From Porticoccus sp. (lineage in GTDB: Bacteria > Pseudomonadota > Gammaproteobacteria > Pseudomonadales > Porticoccaceae), in NCBI GenBank assembly GCA_011049795.1, contig DRHD01000189.1:1-5093 (forward strand): a DNA stretch of 5,093 nucleotides, written 5' to 3'. Below are positions 1 to 5,093 of the stretch, piece by piece (position 1 is the first letter of the stretch; each line of letters starts with the position of its first letter). The translations under genes and the position numbers were made by a program. The notes under the pieces were generated by a model. It saw only the letters and a list, made by a program, of their open reading frames with translations. It was not told where the DNA came from and searched no databases.

Positions 1-630
1 TACCGGCTGCCCAGAGATATTGAGATTGTTGTTGTGGATGGAGGTAGGGGGTTTGGTAATGGCCATTGTCTTCCCGCGGGTCCTCTGCGTGAACCAGTAA
101 GTCGTTTGACACAGGCCGACTTTATTTTGATTAACCGTACTCTACCCAGCAGTACCGTGCCCAACGGTACCGTGCACAACAGTAATGATTCAGGGCGCTC
201 TAATTTAGAGCCCGGTAGTTTAAATCCGGGTTATTTAGACGACTGTATTGAGAACCATTTCCAGTTAAAAATTGAACCAGCACAATTTAGACATTTGGTT
301 TCTGGTCAGCAGCTCCAACCACAAGATTGGGCGGATGGTCGTCAGATTCATGCGGTCGCAGGTATCGGGAATCCTCAGCGGTTTTCAACCACCCTTGAAC
401 AGCTAGGATTTGAGGTGCAATTGCACACCTGGCCAGATCACCATGATTTCCAGGGTGATGAGCTACTCTTTGATGACAACCTGCCTGTCATTATCACCGC
501 AAAAGATGCAGTGAAATGTCATGGTATCGCGAATGATAAAGTCTGGGTGCTTGATGTGGTTGCTGTACCTGATACGGATTTTCTTAACAAACTTACCGAC
601 GCTGTCGGTCGCCTAACAAAGAGAGTTTGA
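1..630 (+). CDS. lpxK: Tetraacyldisaccharide 4'-kinase LpxK, C-terminal part (5' truncated by window edge)
   Basis: LpxK phosphorylates the 4' position of the tetraacyl disaccharide to give lipid IVA in lipid A synthesis, at the inner face of the cytoplasmic membrane. The frame is open from base 1 and gives 209 residues. The family is usually about 325-335 aa, so roughly 120 N-terminal residues, including the P-loop, lie outside the window. Family motifs seen, numbered from base 1, are VVVDGGRGFGNG with LPAGPLREP (about 10-32), AGIGNPQRF (120-128), PDHHDF (145-150) and TAKDAVKC (166-173). The ATG at 34 is internal to this frame and is not the start. Between ILINR and FQLKIEP there is an insertion of about 30 residues compared with E. 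coli LpxK as I recall it. It is built of five-residue repeats, listed separately. The TGA at 628-630 is directly followed by the kdsB start region. The identification is firm; only the insertion is unusual. Confidence 0.95.
   Translation, partial: YRLPRDIEIVVVDGGRGFGNGHCLPAGPLREPVSRLTQADFILINRTLPSSTVPNGTVHNSNDSGRSNLEPGSLNPGYLDDCIENHFQLKIEPAQFRHLVSGQQLQPQDWADGRQIHAVAGIGNPQRFSTTLEQLGFEVQLHTWPDHHDFQGDELLFDDNLPVIITAKDAVKCHGIANDKVWVLDVVAVPDTDFLNKLTDAVGRLTKRV
137..181 (+). repeat. 15-bp tandem repeat, three units, inside lpxK
   Basis: Units at 137-151, 152-166 and 167-181 each begin GTAC. Units 2 and 3 (GTACCGTGCCCAACG and GTACCGTGCACAACA) match at 13 of 15 bases; units 1 and 2 match at 10 of 15. 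In the lpxK frame they encode successive pentapeptides resembling TLPSS, TVPNG and TVHNS. The period is a multiple of three, so the frame is kept. They form the first part of the LpxK insertion. Confidence 0.8.
201..245 (+). repeat. Second, degenerate 15-bp tandem repeat inside lpxK
   Basis: Units are TAATTTAGAGCCCGG (201-215), TAGTTTAAATCCGGG (216-230) and TTATTTAGACGACTG (231-245). Units 1 and 2 match at 11 of 15 bases and units 1 and 3 at 10 of 15. They encode NLEPG, SLNPG and YLDDC. The unit sequence differs from the array at 137-181 but the period is the same, and both lie in the same family-atypical insertion. The third unit is weak and could be chance. Confidence 0.6.
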
Positions 631-648
631 GTGACTATGGGGCTAGCT

Positions 649-1428
649 ATGTCATTTACTGTGGACTTCACCGTCGTTATTCCCGCCCGGTTTTCCTCGA
701 CCCGCTTACCGGGTAAGCCACTGAAGGATATTGCCGGAAAATCTATGATCCAGCGTGTCTATGAGCAGGCAAAAAAGAGCCACGCCGGACAAGTGATCGT
801 AGCTACCGATGATCAGCGTGTTGCTGATGAAGTACGTGGTTTCGGTGGAGAGGTTTGTATGACCTCGGCTGACCATAAATCCGGTACTGATCGGCTACAA
901 GAGGTGGCAAGCCAATACGGGTTTTCTGATGAGCACATTATTGTCAATGTTCAGGGCGATGAACCGCTGATTCCACCAGAGGTTATAGATCAAGTGGCTG
1001 AGAATCTGGCGAGCTGCCAAGCGGCAGGTGTCGCTACTTTGTCTGAGCCTATTGAGAATGATGCTGATTTCTCCAACCCTAATATTGTTAAGGTCGTGAC
1101 CGATAGTCAGGGGATGGCGCTGTACTTTAGCCGTGCACCCGTGCCATGGCCGCGTGATCATACAGAGAACAGGGTTAAAGCCATGGCTGCTGTCATGCTA
1201 CCCATGCGACATATTGGTATTTACGCCTATCGAGTGGCTACGCTAAACCATTTCATTCTATGGCCTGTGGCACCTATTGAAGCCTTGGAATGCCTTGAGC
1301 AACTTCGCTTTATGTGGAACAGCATACGCATTCATGTAGCTGAGGCGATGGCTCCTGTCCCCGGCGGGGTAGATACCGACGAAGATTTACAGCGGGTAAT
1401 CGACCTGCTGGACAAGGAATTACTTTGA
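649..1428 (+). CDS. kdsB: 3-deoxy-manno-octulosonate cytidylyltransferase (CMP-Kdo synthetase)
   Basis: KdsB is cytosolic and activates Kdo with CTP to CMP-Kdo, the donor for the lipopolysaccharide inner core. From the ATG at 649 it is 259 aa (E. coli about 248). The nucleotide-binding motif [14 protein letters not shown] is at 12-25. VATDDQ, SGTDRL and QGDEP follow, with the metal-binding Asp at 104, and the second metal Asp is at 242 in VDTDEDL. I chose 649 because family members begin MSF-V-IPAR and a GGGG sits six bases upstream. GTG 631 (abutting the lpxK stop, with AGAGAG five bases upstream) and ATG 637 are in-frame alternatives that would add six or four residues. The N-terminus contains an FTVD/FTVV doubling compared with the family. 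The gene follows lpxK directly and overlaps the phosphatase gene by one base. Product identity is certain; the start is not. Confidence 0.95.
   Translation: MSFTVDFTVVIPARFSSTRLPGKPLKDIAGKSMIQRVYEQAKKSHAGQVIVATDDQRVADEVRGFGGEVCMTSADHKSGTDRLQEVASQYGFSDEHIIVNVQGDEPLIPPEVIDQVAENLASCQAAGVATLSEPIENDADFSNPNIVKVVTDSQGMALYFSRAPVPWPRDHTENRVKAMAAVMLPMRHIGIYAYRVATLNHFILWPVAPIEALECLEQLRFMWNSIRIHVAEAMAPVPGGVDTDEDLQRVIDLLDKELL
1414..1418 (+). promoter_or_regulatory. Shine-Dalgarno for the phosphatase gene
   Basis: AAGGA lies nine bases before ATG 1428, within the end of kdsB. It is the clearest ribosome binding site in the window. It favours ATG 1428 over the in-frame ATGs at 1443, 1449 and 1458, which have no comparable site. 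Confidence 0.65.
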
Positions 1429-1931
1429 TGTCAGTGAATGTGATGCCGATGAATGTGATGCCTGTGAAGGTACTGTTTGTATGCTTGGGTAATATCTGTC
1501 GCTCACCCACAGCGCACGGAATATTTGAAACCATGGTGGCAGAAGCAGGCTTGCAAGAGAGTATTATCGTTGACTCAGCAGGTACCGGCGACTGGCATAT
1601 TGGTAAGGCCCCGGATGAAAGAGCCAGTGCTGCAGCACTTTCACGCAACCACGACCTCAGCCACTTGCGTGCCCGTCAGGTTCGGCCAGAGGACTTCCTG
1701 GAGTTTGACTACCTTTTGGCCATGGATAACCAAAATCTTTGGGATCTACAGGCACTGTCATTACCCGAATTTAAAGGTCACCTTGGGTTGTTTCTCGATT
1801 TTGGTGGCAGTGATCTCAAAGAAGTACCCGATCCCTATGCCGGCGGAGATGAAGGCTTTGAATTTGTTCTTGATCTGGTAGAAGAGGCTGCTTCTGGTCT
1901 TCTCTCTCACTTACGTGATCGGCTAGGCTGA
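1428..1931 (+). CDS. Low-molecular-weight protein tyrosine phosphatase
   Basis: This cytosolic acid-phosphatase-fold enzyme removes phosphate from tyrosine (or other small phosphate) substrates. The 167 residues show the family signature CLGNICRSP near the N-terminus, with nucleophile Cys19 and Arg25 in the CX5R loop, AGTGDWHIGKAPD at about 51-63, and the general-acid Asp135 in DPYAGG. The tail GFEFVLDLVEEA is also typical. Most relatives start two or three residues before VLFVC; here a tandem repeat adds about 11 residues (SVNVMPMNVMP). Its place between kdsB and murB matches the ptpA position in Pseudomonas. No tyrosine kinase or exopolysaccharide genes are present, so it is probably not a capsule-type Wzb, and its substrate cannot be told from sequence. 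It overlaps both neighbours by one base (TGATG), which suggests translational coupling. Confidence 0.93.
   Translation: MSVNVMPMNVMPVKVLFVCLGNICRSPTAHGIFETMVAEAGLQESIIVDSAGTGDWHIGKAPDERASAAALSRNHDLSHLRARQVRPEDFLEFDYLLAMDNQNLWDLQALSLPEFKGHLGLFLDFGGSDLKEVPDPYAGGDEGFEFVLDLVEEAASGLLSHLRDRLG
1436..1465 (+). repeat. 15-bp tandem duplication at the phosphatase start
   Basis: GAATGTGATGCCGAT (1436-1450) is followed by GAATGTGATGCCTGT (1451-1465), with 13 of 15 bases matching. The next 15 bases (1466-1480) match the second unit at 10 of 15, but they encode the start of the conserved core, so that part may be chance. The units encode NVMPM and NVMPV and create extra in-frame ATG codons. Confidence 0.85.
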
Positions 1932-2950
1932 TGCTGAAGATCGAGCAGCAAGTTTCTCTGCAACGCTACAACACACTGGCATTATCGTCTTTTGCAGAAA
2001 ATTTCTGCCAGGTGAGTACTGAAAGTGACTTGTGTGAGGTGCTGGCCTGGTCACGCCAACATCGGCTACCTATCACGCTCTTGGGTGGTGGCAGCAATGT
2101 GGTACTGGCTCGGGATTTGAGTGGCTTGGTTGTTCAGATGGCGATCCCCGGTATCGAACTGGTTTCCGAGGAGCAAGACCAGCGAGTAGTAAGAGTAGGT
2201 GCGGGCGAAAACTGGCATCAATTGGTACTAAAGACCCTTGAGCAGGGCTGGTTTGGTCTGGAAAACCTTTCTCTCATACCCGGTCTTGCCGGTGCAGCAC
2301 CTATTCAAAATATTGGTGCCTATGGCGTTGAGCTGAGCCAGTACTTCTTATCCCTTGAGGCAATTCACCTGGCAACGGGCGAGCAACGGGTGATGGATGC
2401 GTCGGAGTGTCAGTTTGGTTATCGAGACAGTATTTTTAAGCAATCGGGTCGAGATCAATACGCCATTACTGCCATTACGTTCGTTCTTTCCTCCAAAATG
2501 GATCTTTGCCTTGATTACCCCGCGTTACAGAAAGCACTCGATGGCATAGACGAATCTGAATTAACGGCTAAGCGTGTGTCGGATGCAGTGTGCGCTGTTC
2601 GTCGGAGTAAGCTGCCCAGCCCGGAAGATATTCCCAATGTAGGCAGCTTCTTTAAAAATCCCGTGATCAGTAAAGAGCAGGCTGAGACGTTACGTCAACA
2701 GTACCCACAACTGGTGGGCTATCATCAGGTCGGCGGCCGTGAAAAACTGGCAGCTGGCTGGTTGGTAGAGCAGGCGGGTTGGAAGGGCTTTAAGCAACAT
2801 GGCGTTGGCGTTCATCAACAGCAGTCACTGGTCCTAGTGAATAGCGGTGGCACAGGTGCTGCGTTACTGTCACTGGCTTCGGATATTCAGGCATCTGTAG
2901 CAGATAAATTTGGTATTTCTCTGGAAATTGAACCACGAGTCTATCGTTGA
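1931..2950 (+). CDS. murB: UDP-N-acetylenolpyruvoylglucosamine reductase
   Basis: MurB is a cytosolic FAD enzyme that uses NADPH to reduce UDP-GlcNAc-enolpyruvate to UDP-MurNAc, the second committed step of peptidoglycan precursor synthesis. The 339 aa fit the E. coli length (342). The FAD-binding domain has GGGSN (52-56) and IPGLAGAAPIQNIGAYG (116-132). FGYRDSIFK carries Tyr164-Arg165, equivalent to E. coli 158-159, and marks a type I MurB. The C-terminal domain has NVGSFFKNP with proton-donor Ser239 and LEIEPR with Glu334, equivalent to E. coli Ser229 and Glu325. All catalytic residues are present. The ATG overlaps the phosphatase stop by one base, and the upstream TAGG is a poor ribosome site, so expression probably depends on coupling. 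No clear terminator follows. Confidence 0.96.
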   Translation: MLKIEQQVSLQRYNTLALSSFAENFCQVSTESDLCEVLAWSRQHRLPITLLGGGSNVVLARDLSGLVVQMAIPGIELVSEEQDQRVVRVGAGENWHQLVLKTLEQGWFGLENLSLIPGLAGAAPIQNIGAYGVELSQYFLSLEAIHLATGEQRVMDASECQFGYRDSIFKQSGRDQYAITAITFVLSSKMDLCLDYPALQKALDGIDESELTAKRVSDAVCAVRRSKLPSPEDIPNVGSFFKNPVISKEQAETLRQQYPQLVGYHQVGGREKLAAGWLVEQAGWKGFKQHGVGVHQQQSLVLVNSGGTGAALLSLASDIQASVADKFGISLEIEPRVYR

Positions 2951-2952
2951 GC

Positions 2953-2988
2953 GCATTAACCAGAGCATTAGCCAAGGCATTGTTGGCC
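2953..2988 (+). repeat. 12-bp spaced repeat after murB
   Basis: GCATT recurs at 2953, 2965 and 2977. The first two 12-base units (GCATTAACCAGA, GCATTAGCCAAG) match at 9 of 12 bases; the third keeps little beyond GCATT. GCCAA (2971-2975) and TTGGC (2983-2987) could form a five-base-pair stem with a seven-base loop. No T-run follows, so I do not call it a terminator. Confidence 0.5.
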
Positions 2989-3000
2989 GATTAACCCGAT

Positions 3001-3030
3001 CATTGTTACAGCAAACATTGTTACAGCAAA
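3001..3030 (+). repeat. Perfect 15-bp tandem duplication in the murB–gacA spacer
   Basis: CATTGTTACAGCAAA occurs at 3001-3015 and again, identically, at 3016-3030. The upstream CATTGTT at 2979-2985 may be a worn further copy. It lies in the non-coding spacer, so protein-level selection does not explain its perfect conservation. A recent duplication is the simplest reading. Confidence 0.92.
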
Positions 3031-3070
3031 GCTACAATAAAAAGACAACAGGATTACAACAAATCACCAC

Positions 3071-3099
3071 TTAACACTGTATTTTATAGCCAATAAAAA
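3071..3099 (+). promoter_or_regulatory. Possible sigma-70 promoter for the response regulator
   Basis: TTAACA (3071-3076, 5 of 6 to the -35 consensus) is 17 bases from TAAAAA (3094-3099, 4 of 6 to the -10). Transcription would start near 3106, eight bases before GTG 3114 and about 38 before ATG 3144. AT-rich sequence upstream fits a promoter region. Matches of this quality also arise by chance in AT-rich DNA. Confidence 0.28.
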
Positions 3100-3103
3100 G
3101 TGT
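3074..3103 (+). repeat. Imperfect inverted repeat overlapping the possible promoter
   Basis: ACACT (3074-3078) pairs with AGTGT (3099-3103), and TTTTAT (3082-3087) with ATAAAA (3093-3098). This gives an 11-bp stem with a three-base bulge (3079-3081) and a five-base loop (AGCCA). It could be an operator for a dimeric regulator or an RNA hairpin. It lacks the GC-rich stem and T-run of an intrinsic terminator. The inner six pairs are all A-T and could be chance. Confidence 0.4.
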
Positions 3104-3143
3104 CAGTGGTAGTGTGAGCGACGGTAACAGGGATAGTCGGTGT

Positions 3144-3809
3144 ATGGCGTCTAAGCAGGTATTGAAAACAGTCCTAGTTGTAGATGACCACGACCTGATT
3201 CGATTGGGTATATGCCGTTTGCTTGACGATGTGCCAGATATAATCGTTGTTGCTCAGGCTTCAAGCGGCGAGGAAGCGATAACATTAGTCAGAAAACTGG
3301 CCCCCGACGTCGTGTTTATGGACATTCGTATGCCCGGAATAGGTGGCCTGGAGGCAACGCAACGGATTCTTGCCAAGCATCCAGACACCAAGGTGATCGT
3401 TGTCAGTGCCTTTAATGACGAGGTCTATCCCGCCGTATTACTAAAAGCAGGCGCTTCGGGTTACATCACTAAAACCACCGATTCCGAGGAAATTAAGGTG
3501 GCGGTGCAGACAGTATTGTCGGGCAAAGTTTATATTAGTCCTCAGCTTGCCCAGATGCTGGTGGTCAACGGCCTTTCCCTCGACGCCAAGTCCCCTCTAT
3601 CTGAACTGTCTCAACGGGAGCTACAAATCGCGGAATTAATTACCAGGGGGAAACGTGCCAATGAGGTGGCAGAAACGCTCAGTATTAGTCCAAAAACCAT
3701 CAATACCTACAAATACCGAATCTACGAAAAGCTTGGCGTAACTAACGATGTTGAACTGACGCTGGCCGCCGTTAAATACGGGCTTGTGGACCCTTCTGAA
3801 GTGATTTAA
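3144..3809 (+). CDS. gacA: GacA/UvrY-type response regulator (NarL/FixJ family)
   Basis: This is a cytosolic DNA-binding response regulator, expected partner of a GacS/BarA hybrid kinase, which in relatives switches on small RNAs that titrate CsrA/RsmA. From ATG 3144 it is 221 aa. The receiver domain (about 8-125) has Asp14-Asp15, phosphoacceptor Asp60 in FMDIRMPG, Ser88 and Lys110. The LuxR-type helix-turn-helix (about 151-212) has LSQRELQIAELI and SPKTINTYKYRIYEKL. PGIGGLEAT, YISPQ and the YKYRIYEKL stretch are typical of GacA. Adjacent uvrC supports this, because uvrY/gacA–uvrC is a conserved pair. GTG 3114 would add ten residues (MSDGNRDSRC) not typical of the family and has no ribosome site. 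ATG 3144 has only a distant AGGG (3129-3132), so the start is unsettled. The stop is TAA 3807-3809. Confidence 0.92.
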   Translation: MASKQVLKTVLVVDDHDLIRLGICRLLDDVPDIIVVAQASSGEEAITLVRKLAPDVVFMDIRMPGIGGLEATQRILAKHPDTKVIVVSAFNDEVYPAVLLKAGASGYITKTTDSEEIKVAVQTVLSGKVYISPQLAQMLVVNGLSLDAKSPLSELSQRELQIAELITRGKRANEVAETLSISPKTINTYKYRIYEKLGVTNDVELTLAAVKYGLVDPSEVI

Positions 3810-3857
3810 CCCCTAACTCTACTCTCTCCCTCCAGCCCTTTAATTTAACCGTGTAGA
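3810..3857 (+). other. gacA–uvrC spacer, pyrimidine-rich
   Basis: These 48 bases separate the two genes. About 3810-3840 is almost all C and T on the + strand, then AATTTAACC follows. No Shine-Dalgarno sequence precedes either candidate uvrC ATG and no terminator hairpin is seen, so read-through from gacA is likely. Confidence 0.6.
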
Positions 3858-5074
3858 ATGGCTGCCATGCCTTTCGATCATCAGCCTTTCCTAAAACAAC
3901 TTACCCAGAGACCTGGCATTTACCAGATGTTTGGTGAAGATGGTGCTGTGCTTTATGTGGGCAAGGCAAAAAACCTGCGCAAAAGGGTAGCCAGTTATTT
4001 TCGTAAGACGGGTTTGGCACCCAAGACAGCAGCGCTTGTCAGTCGTATTGCGACTATTGATGTCACCATTACCCAGACAGAAATCGAGGCGCTGTTACTG
4101 GAACAGAACCTCATTAAACAAAACCACCCGCCCTATAATATTTTGCTGAGAGACGATAAATCCTATCCCTACATCTTTCTTTCAGATGGGGACGTCTATC
4201 CACAGCTATCATTTCACCGGGGCAGTAAAAGGAAGTCCGGAAGCTATTTTGGGCCATTCCCCAATGTCCATTCTGTCCGCGAGAGCATGAACTTTTTGCA
4301 GAAAACCTTTCAGGTTCGCCAATGCGAAGACAGTGTCTTTAAAAATCGGTCCAGACCTTGTTTGCAGTATCAGATCAAGCGTTGCACCGCGCCCTGTGTC
4401 GGTCTGGTGAGTGAAGAGGACTACGCACGAGACGTACGCCACACCGGTATGTTTCTAGAGGGGAAAAGTGACCGGCTGATCCGGGAGCTTGAGCGAGAGA
4501 TGGACAAAGCGTCACAGCAGTTGGCCTTTGAGCGGGCAGCCAGTACCCGTGATCAAATCACCGCCTTGCGAACCATTCAAGCGGAACAGGTGGTGGAGTC
4601 GGGCAGTGGTTCTATCGATGTATTGGCCGTAGCCCAAGAGGGCGCCCAGGGTTGTGTGCATGCACTTTATATCCGACAGGGACGAATTCTAGGCAGTCGC
4701 AGTTTTTACCCGAAAGTCCCGTTGGCCACAACGCCCGCCGATGTATTGGCCAATTTCGTCCCCCAATATTATTTGCGTGAGGGCGCAAGGGGCGACTTTC
4801 CCAAAGAAATTATTGTTAACGAAAAAATCGAGGATACCGAACTGCTGGCTGCCGCCATTTCGAGTGTAGCCGAGCGCAAGATCGCCCTTAAATATCGAGG
4901 GCGTGGTACTCGGGCCAAATGGACAGAACTGGCAGAGCGTACAGCTCAGCAAAACCTTCAGGGCCGAATTGCCTCTCGGCAAAATGCATTACAGCGGATG
5001 GAAGCATTGCAGGAAGTATTGGGGTTAGACGAACTCCCCGAGCGGTTGGAGTGCTTTGATATCAGCCATAGCAG
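3858..5074 (+). CDS. uvrC: Excinuclease ABC subunit C, N-terminal two thirds (3' truncated)
   Basis: UvrC makes both incisions around a lesion in nucleotide excision repair, working with UvrA and UvrB. The frame opens after a TAA at 3846-3848 and has ATGs at 3858 and 3867; neither has a good ribosome site, and both give a plausible N-terminus (numbers here use 3858). The GIY-YIG nuclease domain (about 17-95) has GIY at 20-22, YVG at 33-35, Arg41 and Glu81 in LLLEQNLIK. It makes the 3' cut. Cys155, 167, 175 and 179 have the same spacing as the E. coli iron-sulfur cysteines (154, 166, 174, 178). A UVR motif for UvrB contact is at about 204-238. The sequence ends just after CFDISH, where Asp401 matches E. 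coli Asp399 of the RNase H-like domain that makes the 5' cut. About 405 of some 610 residues are present. The frame continues to the edge, but bases after 5074 are adapter. Confidence 0.95.
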
Positions 5075-5093
5075 CTGTCTCTTATACACATCT
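5075..5093 (+). other. Tn5 mosaic-end adapter remnant (sequencing artefact)
   Basis: The last 19 bases, CTGTCTCTTATACACATCT, are exactly the synthetic 19-bp Tn5 mosaic end used in transposase library kits. Natural Tn5 outside and inside ends differ from it at several positions, and no transposon sequence follows. It marks an untrimmed read-through and the true end of genomic sequence. Translated in the uvrC frame it would add a false CLLYTS tail. Confidence 0.97.

Noticed and set aside
895..1161. Open frame on the minus strand within kdsB
   Set aside because: It lies wholly opposite a well-supported enzyme gene and its translation resembles no family I know.
1310..1648. Open frame on the minus strand across the kdsB/phosphatase junction
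   Set aside because: It is antisense to two real genes; its apparent internal repeat is just the reverse reading of the 15-base duplication.
1477..1881. Plus-strand open frame inside the phosphatase gene
   Set aside because: It is a shifted frame of the real phosphatase, which has the catalytic motifs.
2790..2975. Minus-strand open frame at the end of murB
   Set aside because: It is antisense to murB and the repeat region, with no recognisable protein features.
2971..2987. Possible terminator hairpin after murB
   Set aside because: The stem is only five base pairs and no T-run follows.
2940..3074. Plus-strand frame shifted from murB that stays open through the repeats to TAA 3072-3074 (reading SLLQQTLLQQ)
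   Set aside because: It has no good start codon or ribosome site, and MurB already ends naturally after its last catalytic Glu. It may be chance, or a relic of a longer C-terminus; not enough to call a gene or frameshift.
3870..3899. CCTTTC repeated 15 bases apart at the uvrC start (PFDHQ, PFLKQ)
   Set aside because: Only 9 of 15 bases match, and the phenylalanine spacing is already present in E. coli UvrC, so it need not be a duplication.
4209..4982. Two minus-strand open frames (4209-4442, 4689-4982) within uvrC
   Set aside because: Both are opposite intact UvrC domains and have no support of their own.
5075..5093. A real Tn5 insertion in uvrC
   Set aside because: The sequence is the engineered mosaic end, not a natural Tn5 end, and it stops exactly at the window edge.

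Overview
This window looks like the end of a draft contig from a gammaproteobacterium. The support is the protein resemblance (a Pseudomonas/Enterobacteria-style LpxK, KdsB, type I MurB, GacA/UvrY and UvrC) and two gene blocks that are conserved in that class: lpxK–kdsB–low-molecular-weight phosphatase–murB, and gacA(uvrY)–uvrC. Base composition is close to balanced by eye. The species cannot be named from this sequence; a relative of the Pseudomonas/Cellvibrio side of the class is a reasonable guess.

All genes are on the + strand. Positions 1-630 hold the C-terminal two thirds of lpxK (lipid A 4'-kinase), cut by the left edge. It is followed without a gap by kdsB (CMP-Kdo synthetase, to 1428), a low-molecular-weight protein tyrosine phosphatase (1428-1931) and murB (1931-2950). 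kdsB/phosphatase and phosphatase/murB each overlap by one base in a TGATG junction, so these four genes look like one translationally coupled cell-envelope operon: lipid A and Kdo activation for the outer membrane, UDP-MurNAc for peptidoglycan. A 163-193 base spacer rich in short tandem repeats separates it from a GacA/UvrY-type response regulator (to 3809), followed by uvrC (from 3858), the nucleotide excision repair endonuclease subunit, which runs off the right edge.

The last 19 bases (5075-5093) are the synthetic Tn5 mosaic-end sequence used in transposase-based sequencing libraries. They are not genomic: the contig truly ends at 5074, in the uvrC codon region around the first RNase H-like catalytic aspartate.

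The most distinctive biology is a recurring pattern of short tandem duplications with periods of 15 or 12 bases. They occur as a pentapeptide-like insertion in LpxK, as an N-terminal extension of the phosphatase, possibly at the KdsB N-terminus, and in the spacer after murB. All sit outside conserved cores. I see no new defence, mobile or RNA system, and the protein content is ordinary housekeeping.
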